The translations under genes were made by a program, and so were the position numbers. A model generated the notes under the pieces. That model was not told the DNA's origin. It did no database searches and saw only the letters and a program-made list of their open reading frames with translations. Of a stretch of 14,150 bases of DNA, positions 6,928-14,150 are shown in pieces. Source of the stretch: Candidatus Brocadiaceae bacterium (GTDB taxonomy: Bacteria; Planctomycetota; Brocadiia; SM23-32); contig JAUWZH010000037.1 in NCBI GenBank assembly GCA_030615435.1, positions 1 to 14,150 on the forward strand, read 5' to 3'. Positions within the stretch are counted from its first letter, which is position 1. Every line of letters begins with the position of its first letter.

Positions 6928-7881
6928 ATGCTTGAGCTACAGGATGTCCTCAGAGGCTATGTTGTTGGCGAGCGCATAGGGAAGGGGGCCAAGAGCCGCA
7001 TCTACGAGGTCACCCGCCGGAAGGACGGTCGCCGCTTCGCGGTCAAGTTCGTGCTCGTCCGCAGCAAGGCCGACCTCAATGTGGTGAGGCACCTGGAGAA
7101 TGAGTGCCGGGTCCTGCGCACGCTTCACAAGAAGGGGGGCGGTCTGGACGCCGTGGTGCGTCCAGTCGAGTTCCAGCAGGTCCGGCAGTTCTTCAGGCTC
7201 AGAGGGGCCTACCTGATCTTGGAGCGGGTCTGGGGCCGGAGCCTCGCCGAGTTCTCCCAGTATTCCCTGCCGCAGGGAGTTGAGATCTTCCACCAGGTCT
7301 CCGAAGCTCTCGACTCTATTCATGCCAGGGGCTTCGTATATGCGGACCTGAAGCCCCACCACATCCTCCTCGACGGGAACCTGCGCGTGAAGTTGATAGA
7401 TTTCGGTTTCTCGGCGCCGATCGGCAGCAGGCTCAATGGGTTGAAGGGGACATGGGGCTACCTCGCGCCGGAGCAGGCGGGCGGGGAGCTCGACAGTCAA
7501 ACGGACGTCTTCAACCTGGGGGCGGTCATGTACTGGTTTTTCACCGGACAGAACATACCCTCCATCGTCCCCTCCGGCCGGGGGGGGGGGCGGCGGCTTT
7601 ATTCCCGCCAAACGCCTCAAGCTGATCCCACCGAACAGACTCAATGCCGAGTTGCCCGACGAACTTTCGGGCCTGATCCTGCGTTCCTGCAAGAGCGACC
7701 TGGCAAAGAGGCCGACCATGTGCTGGATGTGCAACGTCCTCCACGACATGGCCCTGAGGGGCGCGTTGAGCATGTAGGCCCTTGTCTGGTTTCCCGCACG
7801 ATTTCCTTTCCCGGCCGGCAAAGCATCCTCGTTCGCACGCCGCATGTCATTCCGTCTTGCCGGGCCGCTGGGGTAGAATAG
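6928..7881 (+). CDS. Ser/Thr protein kinase-like protein, frame broken at poly-G
   Basis: As read, 317 aa, but only about the first 216 residues are kinase. Seen: Gly-rich loop IGKGAKSRIYEV (17-28), ATP-site Lys40 in FAVKFV, a helix-C Glu (57 or 59), catalytic loop YADLKPHHILLD (138-149), LIDFGFSA with DFG at 158-160, GTWGYLAPEQ (APE 180-182) and DVFNLGAVMYWFFTGQ (helix F, Asp193). After SGRGGG the frame becomes Arg/Pro-rich nonsense-like sequence. The expected C-lobe is found in another frame to 7777. The HRD motif is YAD, and the Asn that normally helps bind Mg is His145, so activity may be altered. There are no membrane segments or sensor domains, so it would be cytosolic. The ATG lacks a clear ribosome site. 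The gene is divergent from purE and precedes the envelope cluster. Confidence 0.8.
   Translation: MLELQDVLRGYVVGERIGKGAKSRIYEVTRRKDGRRFAVKFVLVRSKADLNVVRHLENECRVLRTLHKKGGGLDAVVRPVEFQQVRQFFRLRGAYLILERVWGRSLAEFSQYSLPQGVEIFHQVSEALDSIHARGFVYADLKPHHILLDGNLRVKLIDFGFSAPIGSRLNGLKGTWGYLAPEQAGGELDSQTDVFNLGAVMYWFFTGQNIPSIVPSGRGGGRRLYSRQTPQADPTEQTQCRVARRTFGPDPAFLQERPGKEADHVLDVQRPPRHGPEGRVEHVGPCLVSRTISFPGRQSILVRTPHVIPSCRAAGVE
7580..7590 (+). repeat. Eleven-G homopolymer inside the kinase gene
   Basis: The longest mononucleotide run noticed in the window, exactly at the point where the kinase coding frame changes. A tract of 10 or 13 G would restore the full domain. Such tracts are prone to strand slippage in cells and to length errors in sequencing. 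Confidence 0.85.
7589..7777 (+). pseudogene. Displaced C-terminal lobe of the kinase
   Basis: Downstream of the 11-G tract, a frame shifted by one base relative to the kinase start encodes GGGFIPAKRLKLIPPNRL, then LPDELSGLILRSCKSDLAKRPTMC and a tail ending ALRGALSM before a TAG at 7775-7777. This is what the end of a kinase domain looks like: helix G-H region, then the conserved 'xLI..c...D...RPTM' of subdomain XI. Removing one G (or adding two) would join it to the upstream frame and give a single 282-aa kinase of normal domain size. It has no start of its own. Confidence 0.75.
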
Positions 7882-7934
7882 GGATTAGGGTGACCGGACG
7901 ATGTCCGAACGTTTCCCTTTCAGAAGGGCCGGCC

Positions 7935-8120
7935 ATGTCAGCGCAGACTCCGGCAGGGGCCACGGATGCCCGGCGGCGGCGCTCCCGCTGGAAGGCGCTG
8001 CTGCGCTGGGCATGCAGGATAGTTTTCCTGCTGTTCGCCTTCTGTTTCGGAATCGCGCTGGGGCTTCCGCACATCACGAACCTTCCCCCTGTCAGGAACC
8101 TCGTCACCGCATCGCTATAA
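7935..8120 (+). CDS. N-terminal anchor of the AsmA-like protein, ends at TAA
   Basis: A 61-aa frame starting at an ATG with AGAAGGG 6 nt upstream. It has a short Arg-rich cytoplasmic head (DARRRRSRWK), a single membrane helix (about residues 27-46, IVFLLFAFCFGIALG), then LPHITNLPPVRNLVTASL. This is the usual start of AsmA/TamB/YdbH-type proteins: an inner-membrane signal anchor leading straight into the periplasmic chain. The TAA at 8118-8120 is in the same frame as the large AsmA-like body, which resumes with RSLNVAEVSVEMLRV, just the sequence expected to follow 'VRNLVTASL'. So this is most likely the front of one interrupted 1355-codon gene. It has no lipobox. The 157 bp before it (from the kinase stop at 7777) holds only a weak TAGAAT at 7874-7879 with no matching -35. 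Confidence 0.65.
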   Translation: MSAQTPAGATDARRRRSRWKALLRWACRIVFLLFAFCFGIALGLPHITNLPPVRNLVTASL

Positions 8121-8132
8121 CGGTCTCTGAAC

Positions 8133-11100
8133 GTGGCGGAGGTGAGCGTCGAGATGCTGCGGGTGGCGCCGCTGGACGGGCGGGTCCTCCAGGTTCGGGG
8201 CTTGAAGGTGGCCCTCCCCGGCAGGGCGGATGAGCCGCTGCTCAGTGTTGGGGAGGTCGCCGGTGCGTGGAACCCCTTCGCCCTGCTCGGCGGCGAATTG
8301 TGCGTCACGAGGCTGGAGCTCAGGGGCGTCTCGGCCCGGCTTTCTGAAAGGGACGGCCAGTGGAACTTCGCCGCCCTCTTTCCCCCCAAGCCCTCGCGCC
8401 TGCGCCGGCCTGACCTCAGGAGCCTTCGGCTCCCGCTGGCGGTGAACATCTGCGATGTTTCAGTTCGGGACCTCGTGCTCACGGTCGAGCGGGAAAGCGG
8501 CGAGCGGATTGAGATAGGGCCGCTTTCGCTCAGCTTCAGCGCGCGGTTCGACGACGCATTGCGGGGAAGGGCCGGATTGTGGTGGGACGTCGAAGCGCTG
8601 CGGGCGCAGGCGGCAAGGCCCCTCGAGGCCGGGTTTGAAGGGGCCCTGAGGGGGCGCGCATCGCTGGTTCGCGAGGATACAGATCAGGCGAAGCTCCAGG
8701 CCGACCTCTCTGTGCGCGACGGCCGGGGCATTCTGCGGGGAAGGTCCCTGCGAGCCCCCATCGCCGCTGACGGCCATCTTGCCGCCACGCTCGACCTGGC
8801 GCACCTGAGCCTGTCCGAAGCCGAGGCGAGCTTCCGGCTCTCCGGCATCCTGGAGGACCGGCTCGATCTCCGCCTCGCTCGCGCGGCGGGGTGGCGCTTC
8901 GAGGCCGATAACGTCCTGTCCGTGGACCTGGCGGCGTTGGGGGATTGTCTTGTCGAGGCGTTTGACGCCCTCGGGGAACCTCCGCAGTTCGCGCGGGGCT
9001 GGGATGTGGAGTCCTTTCGCCTGGAGGGTTCCCTCCAGGTCGAGAGCCGTCTGCGGGGTGCGCTGACGTCTGGCTCGCGCCCCGAACTCCGATTCAACGT
9101 GGAGAACCGCACCACGGGCACCAACATCAGCGCGGCGTCGGAGGTCCACCTGCGCCGCCCGCAAGGCGGGACGCTGAAGGTGAGCGGCGACGTGCGGGAC
9201 CTCCACCTGGAACACGACTGCACCCTGAAATTGGCCCTCGGCGAGGGGCTGGTCGCTCGGACGCAGGAGGCTTTCGATTTCACGGTGGGCCGCGCAGGCC
9301 TTGTCCTCGGCGACCTGTGCTCGCTGGAGTGCCGCGACGCAGCGGTCAGTGGGTCGGCGGCCGGGGAGTTCCCTCGGCCCTTGAACGCCGCCGTGCTGGG
9401 GCGGGCGAGCGCAGGCAATCTCGCCGTCAGCGGGCCCGCCATCGGTCGGGTTGCGCTGCCGGTTGAACTGGAGTTCGCCTTGAGCGGCCGCGACCTCACC
9501 CGCCCGGCCGCAAGCGTGGTGATAGTGGAGCGCCTCTCAGGCTCGCTCGGAGCGGTGGTACCCACCTTCTCTCTGGAGGGGGTCATCGAGGGATACGGCA
9601 GGGAAGAACTGCGTCTCTCCGGGGGCGGCACGCTCGATCTGAGGCAGGCCCTCGCCCTGATGGGAGGGGTCTTGGAGGCCATTGCCCGGGAGCGTGGCAG
9701 CGTCCTCGCGGCCGTGAGCGATCTGGCGGCCGAGGCGGATATCGCCGGCGTCGTTGAGGGCACATTCGAGGTCACTGGCCGCATGTCTGGCGGGGAAAGG
9801 CCGGGCGGGCTCGAGGTTACCCTCGGCGGCGAGGCCGACCTTCAGCGGGCGGGCTTCTCTCGCAAGGGGATCGAGGCATTGGTGAAGGAGGTCGGTCTGG
9901 ATTTCTCGTGTGGGGTTTCTCTCGGCCCCGACTTCCGGCCCACGAGCGCTGAAGGCCGCCTCAGCGCCGACGTGGGTCCGGCGCTCTTCTCAGGCGACGC
10001 CGCGAAGGCCGAGCTGAGAAGCGGCCGACTCCTTTTTTCCGCCGAGGTGTCGGGCGAGGGCCTGCAGGAGGTCGCCTGCGAATTCAGTGCGTCCGCGCGG
10101 AGCGCAGGAGGTATCGTGGCCCGGGGCGACGCCGAGGGAGGCGCGCTGCGTGTGAAGCCCGTTGACATCGAGGTGTCTGGCTCGGCCCTTGCCCACATCG
10201 GCAGGGGTGACCTTGCGCTCGATGGGGTGAACATTCGCGTCCCCGGCGTCATGCTCGTGGAAGATGCCCGGCTGGAGGTGGCGGGTTACGGCGAAGAGCG
10301 CTTTGCCGTCGGCGCGGAAGTGAACCTGCCGGACCTCTCAGCCTTCGCGGGCGTGCTGTCAGAGGCCCTGAACCTGTCCCTGCCGGAGGTGCATGGGTCC
10401 GTGTCCGTGCAAGCGAGCGCGCAGGGGCGCATTCCACGCGCCGCCCGCAGCCTCACTGCGCTGCCCGCGGCGGAGCAAATCTCCGGATTCGACATTCTCC
10501 CCCTTGCGGCGTTCTACATCCGCAACGTTCCCGTGTCAGGCTCCGCGAAGGTCGTCGCTCAGGGCGTTTCCGTGAACCACCGCGTCGGCCCGGAACTGGC
10601 GGTCGGTTTGTCGGGAGTCTCTGCATCGGGCAGCTTCTCGTTGGAGAAAGGCGACCTCGGCGGGGAGTTCGAGGTAGACGTGCCGGAGCTTCGGCTCTCG
10701 CCGCTCGGATCACCCCTGAAGGGGCTGCGGTTCGGCGGAGAGTTTGAGCTCGACGATTTTGACCGTTTGTCTCCCTTGCGGCTGCGTTTTTCCGCGCTGG
10801 AAGGGGCCTTCACTTCTTCCCTGGAGGGCGAAGTGAGGGGCCTGTCGCGGTTGCGGGGGATGCCCTCAGCGGGCGCGCTGCTGGAAGAGCTGGACGCTTC
10901 CGCCAGGGCGGACTGTGAGCTGAGGCCACAGGCGCTCGAGTCCCTCGTTGGCCTGCGCGGAAGCGGGAACGCCGGGGCGGAGGTCTCCCTCCGCTTGCTC
11001 GGCGGACAGAGCCTGGAACTCGGCGCTGCCGTCCGGCTTGAGGAGCTGACCCTTGCGCGGGAGGGACTCTTCGCTGTCAACGGCCTCACCGTCCGGCTGC

Positions 11101-12002
11101 CGTTCTCCAAGCGCTGGCGCATCCTCACGTCCCGGCAGGCGACCCGGGAGGAGCCGGCGCTGAGCGAGCGCGTGCTGGAGGGTTCCTCCTGGATGATCCG
11201 GGAAGAACTGGCGCGCAGCCTGCCAGCGCCGGGCGCCCGTGCGATCCAGGCGGGCTTCGACCCGGCCCTCGAACGGTTGGTCAAGCCCGGCCATGACCTC
11301 ACCATACGGTCCGTCTCGCTGTTTGGTGGGGAGGTGCTGGAGGATATTGCGCTCGATATTCGGCTGGACGAACAGGGCTTGGTGGTGCCTCGCGCCCGCC
11401 TCAACGTCCTCGGAGGCGATGTCCTGGCCCGCCTGGCGGGCCGGCTCGGCAATGACGGCTTCACGGTGAGTCTCGAGGGCGAGTTCGGCGGCGTGGACAT
11501 ACGGCGGATGCTGCCGCCTCACCTCCGGGAGTTCCCCGGCGACGCCCTCGTGGGGGGGAACCTGCGCGGCATGGTGGCGCTCCGTGGACGGGAGCGCGCC
11601 GGCAGTGCCATCAAGGACATCTCGGCGAGCCTGGACCTCGCGCACATCGGGCCGAAGGCGCTCGACCGGGCGCTGCTTCTGCTGGATCCCGAGGCGGAGA
11701 ATCCGAGCATCGTCCAGATCCGCGCCAGGCTTGCTCTCGCCCGGCCGCGCCGCGTGGTTGCAAAGCTCGAAAGCGGCTTCGTCAGCGTTGACGTGGAGCT
11801 GGAGGGGCTCGTTGGCCGGCTGGTGAGTCGCCATTCCGTCCCCAGGTTCAGCATCTCTGAGGCGCTCAGAAGCGAGGCGCTCCAGCGGCATCTGGAGGGG
11901 CTCGGCAAACTGGCCCGTGCCCGCCGGTCCCTGGAGGCCCTGCGCGCGGGACGCATAGTGCTGGTGGGGGAGGAAGGGAGGGTCGAGTTCCGCACTCCGT
12001 GA
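8133..12002 (+). CDS. AsmA/YdbH-like large periplasmic protein (body)
   Basis: A 1289-aa chain from GTG 8133, made of short alternating beta-strand segments throughout, e.g. VLQVRGLKVALP, LEVTLGGEADLQRAGF and LRFGGEFELDDF. This is the repeating pattern of AsmA-like bridge proteins (AsmA, TamB, YdbH), which form long hydrophobic grooves spanning the periplasm. The end (about 1110-1289) contains the GGVDIRRMLPPHL, GNLRGMVALRGR, ISASLDLAHIGPKALDRALLLLDPEAENPS and LESGFVSVDVELEG elements common near AsmA/YdbH C-termini. On its own it has no signal peptide; the anchor lies upstream, cut off by the TAA at 8118. Alternatively translation could restart at ATG 8154, which has GGAGGTGAG 7 nt upstream, but that product would be cytosolic. 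The following DUF1318-like lipoprotein gene supports a YdbH-type role. Family membership is fairly sure; the YdbH subgroup is inference. Confidence 0.75.
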   Translation: MAEVSVEMLRVAPLDGRVLQVRGLKVALPGRADEPLLSVGEVAGAWNPFALLGGELCVTRLELRGVSARLSERDGQWNFAALFPPKPSRLRRPDLRSLRLPLAVNICDVSVRDLVLTVERESGERIEIGPLSLSFSARFDDALRGRAGLWWDVEALRAQAARPLEAGFEGALRGRASLVREDTDQAKLQADLSVRDGRGILRGRSLRAPIAADGHLAATLDLAHLSLSEAEASFRLSGILEDRLDLRLARAAGWRFEADNVLSVDLAALGDCLVEAFDALGEPPQFARGWDVESFRLEGSLQVESRLRGALTSGSRPELRFNVENRTTGTNISAASEVHLRRPQGGTLKVSGDVRDLHLEHDCTLKLALGEGLVARTQEAFDFTVGRAGLVLGDLCSLECRDAAVSGSAAGEFPRPLNAAVLGRASAGNLAVSGPAIGRVALPVELEFALSGRDLTRPAASVVIVERLSGSLGAVVPTFSLEGVIEGYGREELRLSGGGTLDLRQALALMGGVLEAIARERGSVLAAVSDLAAEADIAGVVEGTFEVTGRMSGGERPGGLEVTLGGEADLQRAGFSRKGIEALVKEVGLDFSCGVSLGPDFRPTSAEGRLSADVGPALFSGDAAKAELRSGRLLFSAEVSGEGLQEVACEFSASARSAGGIVARGDAEGGALRVKPVDIEVSGSALAHIGRGDLALDGVNIRVPGVMLVEDARLEVAGYGEERFAVGAEVNLPDLSAFAGVLSEALNLSLPEVHGSVSVQASAQGRIPRAARSLTALPAAEQISGFDILPLAAFYIRNVPVSGSAKVVAQGVSVNHRVGPELAVGLSGVSASGSFSLEKGDLGGEFEVDVPELRLSPLGSPLKGLRFGGEFELDDFDRLSPLRLRFSALEGAFTSSLEGEVRGLSRLRGMPSAGALLEELDASARADCELRPQALESLVGLRGSGNAGAEVSLRLLGGQSLELGAAVRLEELTLAREGLFAVNGLTVRLPFSKRWRILTSRQATREEPALSERVLEGSSWMIREELARSLPAPGARAIQAGFDPALERLVKPGHDLTIRSVSLFGGEVLEDIALDIRLDEQGLVVPRARLNVLGGDVLARLAGRLGNDGFTVSLEGEFGGVDIRRMLPPHLREFPGDALVGGNLRGMVALRGRERAGSAIKDISASLDLAHIGPKALDRALLLLDPEAENPSIVQIRARLALARPRRVVAKLESGFVSVDVELEGLVGRLVSRHSVPRFSISEALRSEALQRHLEGLGKLARARRSLEALRAGRIVLVGEEGRVEFRTP

Positions 12003-12028
12003 TGCCCGCAGGCCGACCGGCAGACAAG

Positions 12029-12049
12029 GTGCCGTGGTCTCTGCGGCAC
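12029..12049 (+). other. Short hairpin between the AsmA-like and lipoprotein genes
   Basis: GTGCCG (12029-12034) and CGGCAC (12044-12049) form a 6-bp stem, extendable by G-U pairs, in the 73-bp gap after the AsmA-like stop. There is no T tract, so it is not a standard terminator. It might modulate expression between the two genes, or be chance in GC-rich DNA. Confidence 0.25.
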
Positions 12050-12075
12050 TGCTGATCCAAGATACGAGGCGGCTT

Positions 12076-12714
12076 ATGGGAAAGACCACGATTTCAACCC
12101 GCGTCGTCGTTTTCTGCGCCCTGGCATCGGCGCTCTGTGGGTTGGGCGCATGCAGTCGCCTGATGGGGGGCCTGGTGGGCACCCGGATCGTCGTCCGCAG
12201 CAGCCGCCAATCCCTCCGGGAACAGGTCCTCGGCTCCTACGAGGAGTTGGGGGAGGAGGTCTTCTTGCTTGCAGGGGTGCGCGCCGTTGATCCCGTCACG
12301 GGAAAGCCGTCCCCGCCTCCGCTGATGAGCGAAAGCGAACGGCGCGCCCTGGAGGCCAGGCGCAGCATGGAGTTCAACCGGGACGACGTCCTGCGGTTCA
12401 AACGGCTCGCATACGTCGGAGAAGATCGGCAGGGGCTGCTGGTTTTCTTTGAGGACCGGAAGGAGAAGCTGCGCCGGGGTGACCCCTGGCTGTTTGGTCT
12501 CGTGCGCGATATTGCAGAAGAAGAGAACCGGGACCGCGAGTGCATTATGAAGAGGATCGCCGAGACCACCCCCGAGCTCGGCGGCGAGGAAGGCCCGAGG
12601 ACGGTGCGGCAGATCCTTGCCGAGATGTATCGCCGGCAGGCGGAGCCGGGGATGAAGGTGCAGCTTTCGGACGGAACGTGGGTCACGAAACGCGAGGGGG
12701 AGCCCGGTGATTGA
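12076..12714 (+). CDS. Lipoprotein with YdbL/DUF1318-like C-terminal domain
   Basis: A 212-aa lipoprotein. The ATG at 12076 has GAGG 6-9 nt upstream and opens a signal peptide, MGKTTISTRVVVFCALASAL, with lipobox LGA|C at Cys26. Starting at the upstream frame opening (12034) would spoil the signal peptide. Residues 36-75 contain GTRIVVRSS and LREQVLGSYEELGEEVFLLAGVR. The C-terminus has AEEENRDRECIMKRIAE (147-163) and EPGMKVQLSDGTWVTK (190-205). This matches the E. coli YdbL (DUF1318) pattern of Asn/Arg helix, 'ia' segment, then PG-x-x-x-Q-x-DG-x-W-V-x-K. YdbL is a soluble periplasmic protein of about 108 aa encoded with YdbH and YnbE; here the domain is lipid-anchored and preceded by about 120 extra residues. 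The residue after Cys26 is Ser, not Asp, so outer-membrane sorting is plausible. Assignment is by motif recognition. Confidence 0.75.
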   Translation: MGKTTISTRVVVFCALASALCGLGACSRLMGGLVGTRIVVRSSRQSLREQVLGSYEELGEEVFLLAGVRAVDPVTGKPSPPPLMSESERRALEARRSMEFNRDDVLRFKRLAYVGEDRQGLLVFFEDRKEKLRRGDPWLFGLVRDIAEEENRDRECIMKRIAETTPELGGEEGPRTVRQILAEMYRRQAEPGMKVQLSDGTWVTKREGEPGD

Positions 12715-14150
12715 GCGAAAGCCGGCACTGGTCATCACAATCGCGCTGGCGCTCTTGCCCGTCGGATGCGCCGGAGTGTGGCGGGCCCCCGAGCGGAGCC
12801 TCGCCCGGATGCTCCGGCCGCAGGGGGCCTGCTGGAACGCTCCCGTGCGGATGACCGCCCGGGCGGCGGGGGCTTTCGAGGGGGACTTCCACGCTGCGCG
12901 CCGGCGGCTGGTCTTCGTCTCCTCGGAGGCCGGCAGCGCCGACCTCTGGCTTCATCAGGACGCGCCGATGGGGCTGGAGTTGCCCCGGATGGTGGCTCCG
13001 CACAGCGCGCGCGAACGCCACCCCCGTCTCGGTCCGGCGGGTCGGCGGGTCCTTTTCGTCTCCAGCCGGGAGGATACCGCGGGCGACATCTGGATGGCGG
13101 AGCTGAGTCGGGGCGTGCCCGGCACGGCGCTTCACCTGCTGAGCGGGGGAGGGATACTGCCGCTTCCGTACTCCCGGGCGGAACTGCGCAGGCTCACGGG
13201 GCCGGAGGCGGCGGACGATCAGCCCTGCTGGCATCCGGACGGCAAGGGAATATTCTTCGCCTCTGCGCCTTCTTTGCGGGATCGCTACGAGATCTACCGG
13301 CTCGACCTTCGCAGCGGCGAGCGCACACGTGTGACGAGTGGCGGCGGGCAGATGCCCGACTGTTCCCCTGATGGCCGCTGCCTCGCGTTCGCCTCGGCCC
13401 GCGATGGCGAGAGCCCCGGCATTTACGTGCTGCGTCTGGCGGACCGCGAGGTCGCACGGCTCACCGCAGGCCCGCCGATAGACGTCTTCCCGTGCTGGAG
13501 CGCGGACGGGCAGCGGGTCTACTTCACCCGCTACGCCCTCGATGCCGACGGGGACGGGAGGGTGGATCGGAACGGTCCGCCGTCGGTGTTCTGCGTGACG
13601 TTCACTGAGGATGTCTTTGCCGGTGGGGAAGCGCCCCCTGCGCGACAGCTCACCTCCTGGGCGCACGGCGACATGCGTCCGCGCCCGGTGCCCGGCGGCT
13701 TCATGTTCAGCAGCGGTCGGGGGCCGGTGGATGCGGCAGGCGCCGCGCGGGAGAACCTGTGGGCCCTGCCGGCGGGGGGCGAGGCGCCGGATTTCCGGCG
13801 CGTAAGCGAGTACGTGCACTTCGCGCGCCGCGAGCAGCAGAATCCTGAGAGCGACCCGTGGCGCAGGCTCCTGGCGTGGCAGAACGCCCTGTGGGCCGCT
13901 CGGGAATCCGCTTACAGCGGGCGATTGGACTTCGATCTCCCCGATCGGTCGGATGCCGCCGAGGCTGCGCTGCGGCTCGGCGAGCTCTGGGCCGAGCTGG
14001 GTTTCCGGAAAGAGGCTCGGAGCGCACTTGACGACCTGCTGGAGGCGTTCCCGGGGAGCGAATTGTCCTGCGGATTGGCGAGGCTGCGCCTGCTGGCGTT
14101 GAGGCGGCAAGAACTGCGCGGCCTGCCGCCTGGAAAGCAGGAGGCGGGCC
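12707..14150 (+). CDS. TolB/PD40-type beta-propeller lipoprotein, 3' end outside window
   Basis: An open plus-strand frame of at least 481 codons reaching the right edge. The GTG at 12707 overlaps the preceding stop by 8 nt and has GGGGGAG just upstream, so the genes are translationally coupled. MIERKPALVITIALALLPVG is a lipoprotein-like signal before Cys21, although the -3 residue is Pro. PD40 blades are clear: DDQPCWHPDGKGIFFAS (170-186), QMPDCSPDGRCLAFAS (215-230) and DVFPCWSADGQRVYFT (259-274), with weaker ones before (ARRRLVFVSSEAGSADLW, GRRVLFVSSREDTAGDIW). DADGDGRVD (279-287) is a calcium-loop-like insert. From about 416 a TPR-like helix pair follows (AAEAALRLGELWAELGF, then ALDDLLEAFPGS). 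Such propellers bind proteins or glycans in the periplasm; the partner here is unknown. The opposite-strand frame covering the same DNA is a shadow. Confidence 0.85.
   Translation, partial: MIERKPALVITIALALLPVGCAGVWRAPERSLARMLRPQGACWNAPVRMTARAAGAFEGDFHAARRRLVFVSSEAGSADLWLHQDAPMGLELPRMVAPHSARERHPRLGPAGRRVLFVSSREDTAGDIWMAELSRGVPGTALHLLSGGGILPLPYSRAELRRLTGPEAADDQPCWHPDGKGIFFASAPSLRDRYEIYRLDLRSGERTRVTSGGGQMPDCSPDGRCLAFASARDGESPGIYVLRLADREVARLTAGPPIDVFPCWSADGQRVYFTRYALDADGDGRVDRNGPPSVFCVTFTEDVFAGGEAPPARQLTSWAHGDMRPRPVPGGFMFSSGRGPVDAAGAARENLWALPAGGEAPDFRRVSEYVHFARREQQNPESDPWRRLLAWQNALWAARESAYSGRLDFDLPDRSDAAEAALRLGELWAELGFRKEARSALDDLLEAFPGSELSCGLARLRLLALRRQELRGLPPGKQEAG

Noticed and set aside
10866..12182. 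438-aa minus-strand frame over the AsmA-like gene
   Set aside because: Shadow of the plus-strand gene, low-complexity composition, no start signal.
12683..14110. 475-aa open frame on the minus strand
   Set aside because: It overlaps entirely with the PD40 propeller gene, whose motifs, lipoprotein-like signal and coupled start are convincing. The minus-strand product is Pro/Arg/His-rich with no recognisable domain.

Overview
This is a high-GC window (about two thirds G+C by eye) from a diderm bacterium. Two secreted lipoproteins, a signal-peptide protein with repeated LT-x-E/Q motifs and an AsmA-like bridge protein all imply an outer membrane. The style resembles Planctomycetes or other uncultured PVC-like lineages: a distinctive IleRS, stand-alone kinase and PD40 and LT-x-E/Q proteins. 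That placement is inference, because no rRNA or marker tree is available here. No tRNA, rRNA, CRISPR array, insertion sequence or phage gene was found.

Layout. Positions 1-515 hold the 3' part of a plus-strand membrane protein, distantly like SpoIIM. It converges on a minus-strand block at 554-6680. That block starts on the right with purE, then a possible 52-aa gene, a mannose-1-phosphate guanylyltransferase, a DUF167 protein and ileS. These five are closely spaced and co-oriented, so they may form one housekeeping operon read from a candidate promoter near 6742-6771. Downstream of ileS, a secreted helical protein (554-1396) has its own near-consensus sigma70-type promoter at 1438-1466. From 6928 to the right edge everything is on the plus strand: a Ser/Thr kinase-like gene, an AsmA-like giant, a lipoprotein with a YdbL/DUF1318-like C-terminus, and a TolB/PD40-type propeller lipoprotein that runs off the window.

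The right-hand envelope cluster is the most interesting part. A large AsmA-family protein followed by a DUF1318-type protein recalls the E. coli ydbH-ynbE-ydbL locus, whose YdbH and YnbE form a bridge between inner and outer membrane. Here the DUF1318-like domain is itself on a lipoprotein, and the next, overlapping gene encodes a beta-propeller lipoprotein. This could be a variant envelope lipid-transport or outer-membrane-maintenance system, possibly with a kinase beside it.

Two genes in this cluster are interrupted. The kinase reading frame breaks at an 11-G tract (7580-7590), and its expected C-terminal lobe continues in another frame to 7777. The AsmA-like gene has an in-frame TAA at 8118-8120 that separates its membrane anchor from its body. 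Each could be a sequencing or assembly error, a real mutation, or (G tract) a phase-variable switch; the sequence alone cannot decide.
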